Counted from the first letter of the stretch, positions 36,031-48,960 are shown. The stretch: 64,000 bases of DNA from Cephalopachus bancanus (GCA_027257055.1 JAPVLO010000019.1:13907001-13971000); one strand, 5' to 3'. The notes: a model not told the origin generated them from the sequence alone. Numbers and translations: made by a program.

Positions 36031-36676
36031 TACATTCCTCATGATTACTGGGTCCTGGAAATATGGCAGTGACCAAGATATTCAAGTTTCCTCTCCTCGG
36101 TGAAGCTTACATTCCTATGGGGAGAAAAAATGCAAAGAAGAAAATAAATTATAAAAGATGACTGTACATTGTGATAAAGAAAATAAGCACAGTGATAAGA
36201 TTGGCAACAGCTTGGTGTAGGCAACTGAGATAAGGGAGTAAGGAAGGCCTGCCTGTAGAATGATCATTTGAGATGGACCTAAAGGGTGACAATGAGCCCG
36301 CCATACAAAGAACCTGGAGAAAAAGACATTCCAGGCAGAAGGGAGATATGCAAAAGTCCAGAGAAGATAAAACAAATGAGGAGCCAGATCTCGTAAGTCT
36401 TTCTGGGTCCAAGTACTCACTTTAATGCTTCCTAAGCCAGTCTGTCTAGAATCAAACTGAACATCATGAAATGTTTTGTAAGCATGCATCTGTTGTATAT
36501 CAGCTATGTGGAACATCTCCAGGTTTGTTTTATTTAAGTCTTGTATGTTGTCAAAGTTCCTTTTTGTTCTTTTTCCTTTCTGCCTTTGGTTTAACCACTT
36601 TCATGCATTATGAAATGAAACCTTGAACATCTAAATAATGCCTACATGCTATGAATGGCTATAAAGATATGTTTGG

Positions 36677-36966
36677 AGCCGGGCTCGGTGGCTCAGCCTG
36701 TAATCCTGCGCCTTTGGGAGGCTGAGGTGAGTGGATTGCCTGAGCCCGCGGGTTCGAGACCCGCCTGGGCAGCGAGACCTCATCTCTGCAATAAATCAAA
36801 AAATCAGCCGGGCGTGGTAGCGCATGCCTGTAATTCCAGCTACTCGGAAGGCTGAGGCGGAAGGATCACCGGAGCCCAGCAGGCGAGGCTGCGGTGGCCG
36901 GGAGCGGCCACTGCACTCCAGTCTGGGCGACAGAGTGAGACTCTAACTCAAAAAAAAAAAAAAAAA
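36677..36966 (+). mobile_element. Young Alu dimer, first of a tandem pair
   Basis: Full dimer from AGCCGGGCTCGGTGGC to a poly(A) tail. Flanked by AAGATATGTTTGG before (ending 36676) and after (ending 36977). Confidence 0.96.
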
Positions 36967-36977
36967 GATATGTTTGG

Positions 36978-37270
36978 AGCCAGGCTTGGTGGCTCAGCCT
37001 GTAATCCCGCGCCTTTGGGAGGCTGAGGTGAGAGGATTGCCTGAACCCGCGGGTTCGAGACCCGGGGTTCTTGGCAAGACCTCATCTCTACAATATATCA
37101 AAAATGAGCCGGGTGTGGTAGCACGCACCTGTAGTTCCAGCTACTTGGAAGGCTAAGGCGGGAGGATTGGCAGAGCCAAGCAGGTCGGGGCTGCAGTGGC
37201 CGGGAGCAGCCACTACACTCCAGTCTGGGCGACAGAGTGAGACTCCAACTCAAAAAAAAAAAAAAAAAAA
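36978..37270 (+). mobile_element. Young Alu dimer, second of a tandem pair
   Basis: Starts AGCCAGGCTTGGTGGCTCAG, same orientation as its neighbour, with private changes (GACCCGGGGTTCTTGGC in the left arm). A third copy of AAGATATGTTTGG follows its tail (ending 37281). Confidence 0.96.
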
Positions 37271-37916
37271 GATATGTTTGGTGCATAATTAAATTCATAG
37301 GAATATAAATTTATTTCAGTTGTTCACACATTTATACTTGCATTTTTTCTTTTGTTGGCATGTTATAAATTATCTAGCTTGAAAAAAATGTTGGTATCCT
37401 CATGAAATTAAGATAGGATAGGTTATGTTCTTGCTATAATCCTGAAAGGATGAAGTTTTTGGTTCTTGATATGTGGTGATATTTTGGCCATAGAAAGGAG
37501 TTTTGACTTTATTCTAAGAGTCAAAGGAAATGTTGAATTATTTTAAGTGAGAGGGTAACATAATCTGATCCTTTTTTTTTTTTTTTAATAACTTTGGTTT
37601 CTGTGTGATTGGCCAGAAATGTAAAAAATCCAAATGGGAAAGAGGAAGATCAGCAGGAAATTATTACAGTGTTCTAGAACTGAGTTAGGGTAATGGCAGC
37701 AGATAAGAAAAGTAAGTAGAATCACAATATGAATTGGAAATGAAAATAAAAATAAATAATGACAACAATAAACCTGTGAAATAGATTTTTTTTTTAATTA
37801 AGGCTTATGGAATTTGAGAAGTTAGCCAAATAGATACCAGGGTTCAAGCACTAGGAAGTTCTGACCGCCCATATAGATGTTAGGATAAGAAGTGTGGTCA
37901 TGTGAAAAATTAGCAT

Positions 37917-40240
37917 TCACTTTAAATGCTTCCTAAGTCAGCCTGTCTAGAATCGAACTGAACACCATGAAATGTTTTGTAAGCGTGCATCTGTTATAAA
38001 TCAGCTATATGGAGCATCTCTAGGTTTGTTTTATTTAAGTCTTGCATGCTGTCAAAGTTCTTTTTTGTTTTTTCCTTTCTGCCTTTAGTCTAGTCTCTTA
38101 AAATGTGCTCTGAAAGAAAGCACTGCAAAACAACTTGTAACTGTTTGGATTTTTACTTGAAACAAGACTGTTTTTGTTGCCATATTCAGCAAAAGGTGGA
38201 TTGCTTTCTGAATGTGTGGACTTCTACTTGAGAAAGGGAAGTTGAACTCTTATTTATCTCTAACTCTGCTTACCCAGATGAGGAAATCAGAAGTATAGAA
38301 TTATTATTTTGCCATGTGCTGATTCTTCACCTGAAGCAAGATTAGTGTAGCAAGGAGAAAACCTTTCAAAAGAGAATTTCATTTCAGTGCAGCCAACATC
38401 CCCAGTCTTTCTAACAAAGCAATCAACTTTCAGAATTTGGTGCTACATCTCCCTGAACACATTCTCACCCCCAAAATCTCGACCTATATGATGCTCCACC
38501 ATTGTAAAAGTTCAGAGTGGAAAGTATTGATGTATAGTAGTATGATTCTCAATGAACACCACAGGGAAGTGAGATTTGTAAGTAATATATTTAGGCAAGG
38601 TAGATGACTTTGCCTGATATCTTCTCTCCAAATATTCAGAAGAACATGAATTTTGAGATTTTTAAAAACTTAATTAGGAGAAGGAATACTATGGTAGAAC
38701 ATGGGAGAGTTCAGTATATGGTCCAAAGTTCAAAATGAGGAAAGAAGAGGGGGAAAAAGTTCCCTTTAGTGAAAAGTATCTCTGTGACAACTCACTCTTA
38801 TTAGACATCTTGAGTGCAATCTTACTTCTCTTTTCTAGAAACATCTCTAAAAGTAATGTCATTAGAGGACAAGTCTTTAGGCTGACAGCATTTTACATAT
38901 TTTGTATATTGCAATGACTTGTAGAAGGAAACTGACAGAGAAAAATGAAAGAGAGGGTGTGAAAAATTCATAAATACAGTGTCTATTAAATTTTTCTAGT
39001 TTCTCAATTTTCCCAGCTTTGTCTGTTTTTTACTTCCTGAGTCAATAGGAGATTGCCATCTGTGGAGATGAGGTAAAGTATGATGGTAGAGAACACAGAA
39101 TCAGAATTAACACTAAAATTATAGGCAGTAGAGAACTTCATATCTAATAGAAGGGAGCATTTAGCCTTACATACATTGTAATGAACTTGAGCTCACTTTT
39201 TAGGAAGGGACCTATTTGTTTCTATGTGTTGCAAATTCTACCATAAGCCCAAAGGGTTTACTTTGCAAGTTCTAGTACAAACTTATATCTCAGTGTTCTC
39301 CATGAATGCAAAAGGATTTGGTAGCAGTTGCAATTACTAAAGGTCCTAAATAAGATGGGTCATTGACAAGGCTTAGCTGCAGCTTTGGGGAAGCTCCAAC
39401 TTCAGTTACAAATTCCTTTAAACTGTTCACTCTGGAGGTGGCCCATTTATAGAAGAAGCTCATAAATTATTTAAAGCTTACCATAAATGCTGTACAGATT
39501 AGTGTAGCACATTTTGACTTTTACCTTATTTCATCCTGATTGGCACATAGAAAATTTTCAGTGGAAATAAAGAGACAGGATTAGAAAGGAACGGCTTCCT
39601 GGTCAACTGTCCCTACTATTTCTATCCCTACCATTATAAGTAGCATCAAACTGATCACTTCCATATCTGGTAGTATGCTGGAAAATGTTTAGCTGCCAGT
39701 TCTCCAAAATTAAATAGGCTTGGTCTGCAGCATTTGACAATTTCTTGGTGTAAATACCCTCAACATGGCCAATTTCTATCTTCCAATGTGGTATCACTGA
39801 GTATGGCGTTGGTAAGATCTATGCACAACTTCAATCATTGTGAGCACCCCAACAATGTCAAAAGAAAGAATGAGAATGACAGTGAACATGAAGATGAGAA
39901 GGTCAAATGGTTAGCCACCACAATGCTTGTTATTATCATTTTGCCACTAATTTCATATAAATGACACTTTCAAGCATTATGGAATGAAACCTTGAACTTC
40001 TAAATAGCGCATACATGCTGAAAACAGTGCCTGGTACACAATTAAAGTTCATAGGAATAGAAATTCATTTTAATAGCTCACATTTATACTTTCATCTTTT
40101 CTTTTGTTGGCATGGTATCAATAATCTAGCTTGAAAAAAAATGTTGGTAGCCTCATTAAATTAAGAAAGATTCTGTTGTTCCTATAATCCTGAAAAAGTG
40201 AAGTTTCTGGTTCTTGATGTGAGGTGATATTTTGGTTCAC
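37917..40240. repeat. Unidentified element, long copy
   Basis: Left 180 bases and right 275 bases match the short copy at 36.4-37.5 kb; about 1.87 kb between them (38095-39965) is absent there. That inner part has no clear long open frame and no family I recognise. Within it, phrases like TTGGATTTTTACTTGAAACA, GGACTTCTACTTGAGAAAGG and GATTCTTCACCTGAAGCAAG at 38.14-38.34 kb look like diverged internal repeats. TTAGCA occurs just outside each end (about 37908 and 40250), a possible but weak target duplication. Confidence 0.7.
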
Positions 40241-40839
40241 ATAACAAGTTAGCACATAAATGCAAAAGATAACATAAAAATGTATTATAATAATAAATAT
40301 TAGTGGAAAAAACATTAAATATTTGTTATTGACTTCTTATACAAACACATCTATGATACAAAAAGTTCAATATACCTGAACACTTCACCTAATACCTTTC
40401 ACCTAATATCTTGACAGCTCCCTGGTCTGTTGAAAAAAAACCAAGTCGAATTCTGAACAAAGCTGAGATATTGCAACTTTTAGACAACTCATGTTCAATT
40501 ACTATTGAATGTCATGATGTGTCTTCCCCAGGAGCAGATATTTCCTTTTACATGATTCAGAGCTCAATTTCCTACACAAAGTAGAAACAGAATTGTTCAT
40601 GAAAGCATATTCACCGAACTGCTTACCTTATCTAAAAATGTATGTTCTTCTCTTGGTTTAAAAAGTGAAAAACAAAGAAAACGTATTTTTGTTAAGTGAC
40701 AACACTATGTGACATTTTAATAATTCTAATTCTAGCATTAAGAAGTCTAATCAATGTAGATAAATGCATCATCACCTATGGTTTTATTCCAGGCTTCAGA
40801 TTTTTCTATCAATGTTGTAGCATCTAACTACATATGACT

Positions 40840-41000
40840 ATGCAATTTAAATTAGCTAAAATTAAATAAAAATTTATTTCCCAGCAGCACTAGCCACATT
40901 TCAAGTACTCAATAGCCACATGTGGTTAGTGGCTACCATAGTGAACAGTGCAGGATATAGGACATTTCCACCACTGCAAAAAGTTCTCTTGGACAGCACT
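40840..41000 (+). mobile_element. hAT (Charlie-type) non-autonomous fragment
   Basis: CACTAGCCACATTTCAAGTA, CTCAATAGCCACATGTGGTT and AGTGGCTACCATAGTGAACA, ending TTGGACAGCAC, are the conserved right end of a mammalian hAT-Charlie MER element. I am unsure of the exact MER number. Confidence 0.75.
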
Positions 41001-41004
41001 AACT

Positions 41005-43489
41005 AAGATACCCTGGCTTCATTACACTAGAAAACCGAACAAGGAAGGGAAAAGAAAAAATGTACATTTCCATATGCCTTAATCTATTGTTATTTAGAAA
41101 TGATTTTGATCTAGTAGCATCTTAGGAACTAGCAGTAGTTAGGAACATCTTAATCTGGAATCCAACATTCTTGAGTAAACTTTGTGATTTTTTAATTTCA
41201 TACATAACTATAATGGAGAGAAATTGAAAAAGCATTCATTAAATCATGCTACCATAGTAATTCCCAAGCATATGTGCCAACAGGAGAAATAAGATTCTAG
41301 CTGCCCAGAATTGATTCCTTCCTCTTATTTTTCAATTCCTCTTGACCCTGGTATAATATACATCTTTACAACCAGTAGTATTTTAGTCCTTGAGAGGAAA
41401 GCCCCCAAGTGCTCCCCAATCCCTTAGCAGCCCAGATGTTTCTCTATTGAATCCTGACTCTCTCCAACTGAATGTTAAAGCAAGTTCAGAGAGCCTTCTC
41501 TCTTGGGTATGTTAATGAAGCAGAGTTTTCCTTCTTTGACAGGCAAGAGCTAACTATTGTCCTTGTGTATAAAAAAATTCACTTGGTGCCCCCAGGGGGG
41601 AAAGAATCTAGATTCAAACTTCAAGCCAGCAGTTTCTGAATTATTTTGCAGAACCTCAGATTGATTAATTTCCAACTCATTCAGCAACAACTCTGTCCTT
41701 TGGCATAATCTGTACGTTTTTAATATAGTGGTCATCACTGTAGTAGAGGTATCAGCAAAACCAGTGCTATGGAAGTTAGAATAATGTTGTGTAATTATAT
41801 ATCTGCCTGTCAGAGGTTCCTCGTCTGGTCGAACAATCTGTTGATGCTAGAAAATAGATTAGATGGAAAAAGAAAAAGAGGAAAAAATTTCTTGCATGCA
41901 GCTGTCTGATTGTTCCAGATAAGCTAAGCAGAAAACAACACATAGCAACCTATCTTGACACATAGGATTAGAAAATGACATTTCCAAAAAATACCCTGCA
42001 AAGAAGTTACCATTGTCTGAAATAAAAGAGCCCTGTCAAAACTATTTTTTTGGTTTATCCTTTTCCTATCTGATGTCACTACCATCCAGTCCTTTCCCAC
42101 TGAGTCTTTTATGTCAGGCACCCATCTGCCCTCATCCAGAGGCTATGCAGCATCTCAGCCAGAATCTGAAAATGCCTGGTCACTGTGATTTCCAAAAAGG
42201 ATCTTTCCTCTCATCTCAAAGTGTTCTATCTAAGATATTACCATCAATGTATCACCCACTTTTTTAAAAAGCGGATTGGGGAGAATTTCGCTATAGTTCA
42301 TTCATAGCTTACTTTATTTTAATTGGAGTAGAAAAAACCCACAGGAGATTGGAGTCATATTTTCTTTTGATTTGTTTTTCCTTCTTCTTTTCCTGTTTTA
42401 AACTATTATATCTAACTTTTTACATTCTTTTTTTTCTGTTTCCTTTTTCTAATTTAAAAACATGTATTCTCATATGATTAAGTGAGCCAAGTGCTGTCCA
42501 AGGAAATCCTAAAGTGCAGTTTTAACTTTATATTCCTTAAGTAATTTCCACTGCAAAAAACTGTAAGCACAGATTATAAGGTAAATATTCAAGAAATGGC
42601 TTCTATTTTGTCCATGAATAGCATTTGTCTGGGCATCTTGAATGCAGTTTATTTGCCTGTGGGCAATTTGCGGGTTGGTCGTGGTATGAGGCTTTTTTCA
42701 CCTAGTAGAAAGTGGACATTCTATGGCCCACCAGTTTCCTGTTATTCTAACCTCCACTGGGGTCATGAAAAAAACTAAGAGCAGTTTCATTTCTTCTCTC
42801 CTATTTGTTCTGTCATCTGTGGAATTTAGCTGAGGTAAAGAGGCACCTTCTTCTCATTAATCATTGTAAGTTAAGGAATAATTTTATTGCTGTGAATGTT
42901 TTGGGCAGCATGCCCATCTCAAAGTAGATGTTAAGCCGACCCATTTTCTCTGAAGATGTATGTTTCTGCATCTTCAACCAATATTCCTTAGTCTGCTAAA
43001 ATACATTAAAAAGTAGGAAAGATAAATAGACTCACCTCTCTGTTTTGAGGCAGTGGATTGAACCATAAGGCATGTGGAAGTTATAGCTTCATGCCTGCTT
43101 ATAGCATAATAAATAACTTCAAAAATAGACAAATTCATTGCAAAATAACATCTTGAAATAAGCCAGAAGGCTAGAAATACAAAATTCTGAATGATCAAGT
43201 TGAAATGGACACCTCACCTCACTTAGCAATCAAGCCTGATTCAGAATAAAGCAATTATGCAAGGTATAAGAATGTCAGGGGAAAATGCCTCTAAATAAAT
43301 ATGTATAATGCAGTATTTGCTTTGTAAATATTTGAAATCTCAATATAATGGAACACAAAAAAATGGCTTCATTACAGAAATTCTAGCCTTAAATTTTCTT
43401 TTTTGTAAAAAAAAAGAAAAGAAAAGAAAAGGAATAATCATAACCATAACCTAGCTATAAATAGACTGTTACAGCCACAAGGTGTGTGT
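41005..43489. other. Unassigned DNA
   Basis: No gene or confident repeat in about 2.5 kb. Small open frames at 42013 and 42596 have no recognisable features. Confidence 0.4.
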
Positions 43490-43556
43490 GTGTTGTTCAC
43501 TGATGTATACCTGGCATATAGAAGGTGTATAGTAAATATTGGTTGAATAGATTTTT
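43490..43556 (+). mobile_element. L2 3' tail
   Basis: TTGTTCACTGATGTATACCT, GGCATATAGAAGGTGTATAG and AAATATTGGTTGAATAGAT are the very end of L2. Confidence 0.75.
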
Positions 43557-43562
43557 TAACGT

Positions 43563-43970
43563 TTCAGTTTATTATAAAGGACATTGCAAAGAATACAGAT
43601 GAAGAGATGCGTAGGGTGAAGTGTGAGAGAGGGTACATAGTGCTTGCTTCCCCTCCCCGGGCATGCCACCCACTGGAAACCTTCACATGTTCAGCTATCT
43701 GGAAGCTCCCTGAACTCAGTCCTCTTGGGTTTTTATGGAAGCTTCATGACAGCAGCATTCCTTCCCCCAATGTATAGGGTGGAACCCTTTTTGAGAAGGT
43801 TCTTAAGACTCCCAATCAGAAGGCAGATGAAAGGAGGGCAGAAGAAAGTTAGCGAGATTCTGTTTCTGAGGCCTGCCCCTGAGAACACACCCAACATTGC
43901 AATAAAAGATTGTAACAAGGGCTGTGAGATTGATGATCCAGGAACCACGGATGAAAACTATCATTTATAG
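43563..43970 (-). repeat. Left LTR remnant of the ERVL-like provirus
   Basis: CAGTTTATTATAAAGGACAT, ATACAGATGAAGAGATGC, ATGTTCAGCTATCTGGAAGC and TTGGGTTTTTATGGAAGC. The first 150 bases match the block at 48.78 kb. It abuts an L2 tail, so its left end seems lost. Confidence 0.6.
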
Positions 43971-45499
43971 CATAAAACCACAGGTCACTCCCTGGTTTTT
44001 GACCATAGATCCCTTATATTGGAAGAATATAACAATTATTAATAATTAGTTTAGTGTCTCCCATGGTGAGGTCACTCAGGTTTGTGGGGTTTTTTTGCAA
44101 TCCTGTCAGATTCCAAAAGTAGAAGTGGTCCTGGAAAACATACAGCTTTACCCTTACAGGCATCTGGAATAATTGAGAGTCATCTCTTGCTCTGAGCCTC
44201 TTTCAAGATAATGTTGGTTTTCCCTCAATTTATAATCTATTTATTCGTTTCTTTACTGTCAGCTATTTTTTCTCCTTTTCTCCATTAATACCAGAACTTT
44301 TCCACTTTGGACAGGACATTAATATTGCCAGTGTATTAGTCTAGATTGCAGGCAGTACCACTAGTCTAGCAAGTACCTCCCCTTCAGTCCACTCCCATTC
44401 AGATATGGTAGTTACACACGTACAGAACAAGTGAGCTATTTTTACCACTAGACAATATCACTGCATTCACTCTTTAGCCCCAATTTTGCCAGATGGGTGA
44501 AGGCATAACCTATCCCCATCAGGCCCTTAGGTATTCTGACAAAAAGTTTAACAATGTAGTTACAGGTTTTTTGCTTAGAAATCATCCCTGTTTCCAGCAT
44601 TGGTAGTTGAAGCCCTGATCCTCAGACCACTGCATCATATGGAAAGAAAAAACATTGTTTAAGGTAATTTGGAAAAAAAAGAGAAAAAGTATCGGCGTTA
44701 CACCAGTGTATTCCTCACTTAGCAAGATTGCATAGTCCCATCCTCCCCATCAACCTTCCCCAGATCAGCAGAAAAGCAGAAAAAAAATCTAGCAGGGACA
44801 CTCTTTTAGTCCCACTCATGTTGAGTGTGAGCACACACTCATGGAGGCGTGTGAGCCAGCCCTTCATGCTTTCATTTCCCCCTGTTTTAAAAAGCCCATG
44901 TTCCAATTGCCCATTCTACCTACATCTCTATCAAACTATTTCTCTAAGGAAGATATCCCTCTGCCCATTGTTGAACATTATTCAGACCAGTGTGTTCCTT
45001 GGTCTGAAGAAATGATGGTTGGACATCCAAATTCAATATCTTTTGTTGCGATTTCCTATGACCCTCCAAACATTTCTATCTTCCACTGGATAAGCACAAC
45101 TAGGCCCACTCCATAGTCAATGTCTGTTCCTGTCAAGACCCATTTGTAGCCCCCCGGGGCTACCAATATCAATCTCACTTGCCAGCTATGTGCAGGGCCT
45201 TCCCACCAGGGAATCTGCCACATAACCATTGGCAGTCTCTGTCTCTTTTGCTGACAAACAGAACAGTTCTCATTGCCTAAGAGGATACAAAAGGGACGTG
45301 GGCTTATTCAGCCCACCTCTGCACTGCTGCCACTCCTCCATTTCCATGCATTTCATGAACCCAGGTGGCCACCTCAAGAAAGTGATATCTGCTTGTTTAT
45401 TCCAGTCACCTTCTAATTTGGAAGGAAGTTCTTTTACTGGGCATTGACTTAATCATTAATGCACCCCTCAAATCTCCACAGGGCCATGCTCCATATGGG

Positions 45500-45690
45500 C
45501 ATCCTATAGTAGGCCCGGTTTCCATTGTCCTCTGGCTGGTCATGTGACTACACCATTGGTCACTGCCCATGAGTCAGTAAAAACCCAGACACAGAGTCCT
45601 CTACAATTGTTCAATTTTTTCTATCATTGCAAGGAAAACAGCATGTAATTTAGCCCACTGAGCTGATCTGCTTTTACCTACCTTCTTTGA
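45500..45690 (-). pseudogene. Retroviral pol fragment (RNase H region), defective
   Basis: Read on the minus strand from about 45675, a short SAQWAKLHAV motif appears, typical of the RNase H domain of endogenous retroviruses, followed after a stop by a decayed continuation. Stops and shifts break the frame repeatedly. Downstream on the same strand, to about 45.2 kb, integrase-like traces follow. No functional product is possible. Confidence 0.65.
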
Positions 45691-48599
45691 TGAAAGTAGC
45701 AACCCTCCAGGCAGGATGATATCCATTCATCTTGGAACTGCTATCCATGAACCAAGATGCTCTTGGTTAGTTAAGTGAGAGCTATTTGGGGGGCTCTGTA
45801 GAACAGCAGCTCCTCACACAGTTTTAGAATCAGTCCTGGTGGAAAACAAACTCCCTGCTTGAGAGTATCTTCTCCTTGCACTCCCCAGGTAGCATGGTCC
45901 TGTATAAATCATTTCTACTTTATTATGGAACTCTTTTGGATGCCTCATTAGAACGTTTCTCTGGCATTACCTGAAACTGCATTCATATTTCAGGTGTCAA
46001 AATTATTTTATGTTCTTCAGTCATAGAAGTAGCTCATTTAACAACCCAGAGGAAGGCAGTAAGTGCACCTCAAGTGGAACTTACCTAGTGCATAGTTCCA
46101 GTAGTCATCACTGGGAGGTGCTCACAAGATTTTGCCATAAGCCTCAGTAAATACTCCACAGAAAGGCATCAGATGAAAAAGTTTGTCACTGCTAGCATTC
46201 TAATATCTACTCTGCACTGTGGGGACTTGGGCAATCTTACTGGTTCCCTACATAGGAACAAATCCAATTACTACTGCTTGAAGGGTGGATTTACACGCAT
46301 TCTGTTTTATAGTATTAGGTAGAGGAAACATTCCTAAACCAGAAACAATGTCCACTCCAATAATACAAACAGGAAAAAGAGATTCAACCACTTCAAATGA
46401 AGTATGTTTATTAACTTTCATAATCCTATCGACTCTGACATTTTTATGTTCTACTTTTAGGAACTTTTCTTTTCCATCCCCAGACTATGTTACCCTTTCT
46501 TATGCAAAAGGCCTTGGGTCCCCAGCCAAGGGTTGAGCCAAAAGACCCTAGCCCCTTTGTCAATCTTTTTCCTGCTTAATCTGCCCACCTATTGCCCCAG
46601 GCTTTAACAGATTTCTCATTATAATCACTGCTCTAGGCTTTTAAAATTTCTCCAAACGGAGAGAGATATAGCAAATTGGTTTGGAGCCCTTTACAGTTGG
46701 GGGACCCACAGTGGCTTTGGTCCACCCAACTACCAATAGTGCTGTATTAAGACTTCTGCTTCAACCCCATTAATTTCCATTTTATTCATTCCATGTCTTA
46801 AAGATCTACACCATGCTGAAACAAGTCCCAAGACACTCTCCTTTCTATTCCCCTCTTAGTTTCACCCCATCGGTGTTTTCTTTATTCACCTTATTTCTTA
46901 AAAAAAAAACTTTTTAAAAATTAATTTTATTTTAAAGATGTGGAGTGCAATTATAATTCAGGATTAGGTATACAAGTAGCCATTTTACAGATAAAGTTTG
47001 GGCCTCCCTTTAGTCCCCACATTGCCTGGTTTAAGATCAAGTACACTTATTGATGCTATGTGCCCCCTCCTGCCACTATTCCTGTAGCCCCCTCCCCATA
47101 CCCCTACCCCAATCCCACCATATCCCCTACCTCTTAGGCAGTTTCCAGCTACTGCCAATCTGTTTTTTACAGTATTATGGTAAATGTTTAGGGTCCAACC
47201 CAGCAATCCCCCTTCTGAGAAGAAACTCACAGGAACTTAAATTACTCTACAAAAAAGACACCTTATTTCTGAGTAATAAGTGTCTTCAAAGTTCCACTTC
47301 CCTAGAATGAGTCCTTAGACTCTTCCACCTACACCATTCTCTTACTAATGAATGCAATGTTTTTATTAGCATCTGTAAGACCCATGAGGGGAAGCTGAAA
47401 TAATAAATGTGGTAAGACTTCTAGAACTGCTGTCTGATTCTACAGAAGTAATGTTACATAGGGTGCCTGTGTAAAGGGACCCCCTTAAACACAGCATTGA
47501 TCATGACTGGGGTGACGGGCATATTCTGTGGGTGAATATCCATGTCATCATAAAGCTAATTCCGCATAGCTTGCATACGAAGCATATAAGCTGCTTCATC
47601 TGGGGTGTTTCACTTGGCATTTATAGTGGGAGTTTGACAGTACCCCTTCTTAGGATAGATAGATTTTATTGTGGCTTTTATTCAGTCTACCAGGCTGGCC
47701 ATTGCCTCAAGAATGACCTCCTCTGTGTCTGGATTATATATACCCATCTGCAATTGTTTAACAGTGAGCTGTGTGTCCAACTAAACATGCTCTTCCACTC
47801 TGCAGCATTTAAAACAAAAGATATTATCCCTAAATTACTCATTCTCATAATCCATTTACTAAAAGTTTCCTTAGGAAGCTGATGATACCAATCTACAAGA
47901 TGGTACAATTCCTTCACACTATACACCATGGCTTCAATAGTTACTTGGTTTTGTTATCCCCCCACACTGACTACCTTCTTGGTAACCATGGGGTCTTAGA
48001 GAAACAGTCTGTTGTTCCTGTGTTATTCTGCCCTTGGAGGATGACTGAGCTTGGTGGCCTGAACTAAGATGGCTGAAATCTGAGCTTGGTCTAGCACCAA
48101 AGTTTAATTCAGCATTCCCTTTTAATTTCATTTTAGCTATTAAAGATTATAATAACCAAGGAAATGAATATTTTGCTTTTTTCATATTAGTTTTCATTTC
48201 CTTATGCATCCAATGAACCAGAGACCCAGGAGTTGAATCCATCTCTAAATTCCACTAGTAACTTTTACCTTTAATAACTGATCTCAGTGCAACTGCTGCT
48301 TCATACCATGGATGACTATGTGGCTGCACCAAAATCAAAGGTTCCTCATCCTTTTCTCTTTTATCCTTTATTTTCCCAAACTACATGTTTCCTTGAGCCT
48401 GGATCTGTCCAGCAAATCCCACTTTACTGACATCAATTCCTTTAGGAAAAGCTCTCCCAAACTGAACTTTTCCTCTGCTCTCACACTACAATCATCAACA
48501 CAGGAGAAGACTTCTGTGACCAAATGTGGGATTCCTCCATACCAACAAGCCACAGACACCAGCTAGTCACCCTCCAATTCAATTCTGACATTACCTGGA

Positions 48600-48960
48600 G
48601 GTAGTGTCAGATCCCACAGGTTGATGGTTAAGTCTTCAAGTCTGCCCCCAGACCCAGACACCATTCATAGAACTTCTGACCAACTGGCTTCAAGTTGGGA
48701 TTTCTACGACTCTCTCTTGGCATGTGATTAATTTGTGGGAGCAACTCACAAAACCAGAGAAATATTTACTTATGTTTACTGGTTTGTTATAGAGGATCTC
48801 ACAAAGGCTACAGATGAAGAGATGTGTAGGGTGAGGTATGGGGGCTGCGGAGCTCCCATGTCCTCTCTGGAACCACTCTCTAGAAACCTCCATGTGTTCA
48901 GAAGCTCCCCATTGAATAGATTTTATGAAAGAGCTTCTTGTATATGATCACATATATTCT
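48600..48960 (-). repeat. Right LTR remnant of the ERVL-like provirus
   Basis: GGCATGTGATTAATTTG, AGAGAAATATTTACTTATG, ACTGGTTTGTTATAGAGGAT, CTACAGATGAAGAGATGTG and CATGTGTTCAGAAGCTCCC. Shares about 140 bases with the left LTR; the part corresponding to GGGTTTTTATGG is truncated here. Confidence 0.6.

Larger units (their letters stand above)
36418..37485. repeat. Unidentified element, short copy, carrying two Alus
   Basis: Removing the two Alus leaves about 460 bases with no family I recognise. The left part (about 36418-36600) matches 37917-38095 and the right part (about 36600-36665 plus 37282-37485) matches 39965-40240, at roughly 85-90 percent by eye. It interrupts the L2. Whether it is a transposon or a duplicated segment is open. 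Confidence 0.8.
36045..37890 (-). mobile_element. LINE L2 fragment, antisense, split by another element
   Basis: Left part, to about 36417: GAAGCTTACATTCCTATGGG, ATTTGAGATGGACCTAAAGG, GACATTCCAGGCAGAAGGGA and GAGCCAGATCTCGTAAG are L2 3' UTR in reverse complement. Right part, from about 37490: TTTTGACTTTATTCTAAGAG, GAGGGTAACATAATCTGATC, TTATTACAGTGTTCTAGAAC continue it. The 133-codon minus-strand open frame at 36115-36516 lies in it and is not a gene. Confidence 0.78.
43560..48960 (-). mobile_element. Degraded class III (ERVL-like) provirus
   Basis: Two homologous blocks in the same orientation (43563-43715 and 48779-48915) look like the remains of the two LTRs. Between them, the minus strand carries scattered retroviral coding traces: an RNase H-like segment near 45.54-45.69 kb, a pol connection-like segment near 45.9 kb, and other pol or protease traces near 46.3 kb and 46.7 kb. 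About 5.4 kb, heavily mutated with stops in every frame; parts are missing and unrelated DNA may be inserted near 46.85-47.3 kb. It has no coding capacity. Class assignment is from the pol words and is moderately sure. Confidence 0.65.

Noticed and set aside
36115..36516. 133-codon minus-strand frame
   Set aside because: It lies in the L2 3' UTR and the start of the unidentified element; not colinear with any protein.
38095..39965. The inner 1.87 kb of the long copy as a spliced-out intron, making the short copy a retrocopy
   Set aside because: No GT..AG ends fit the joint, and the short copy has no poly(A) tail or clear target duplication.
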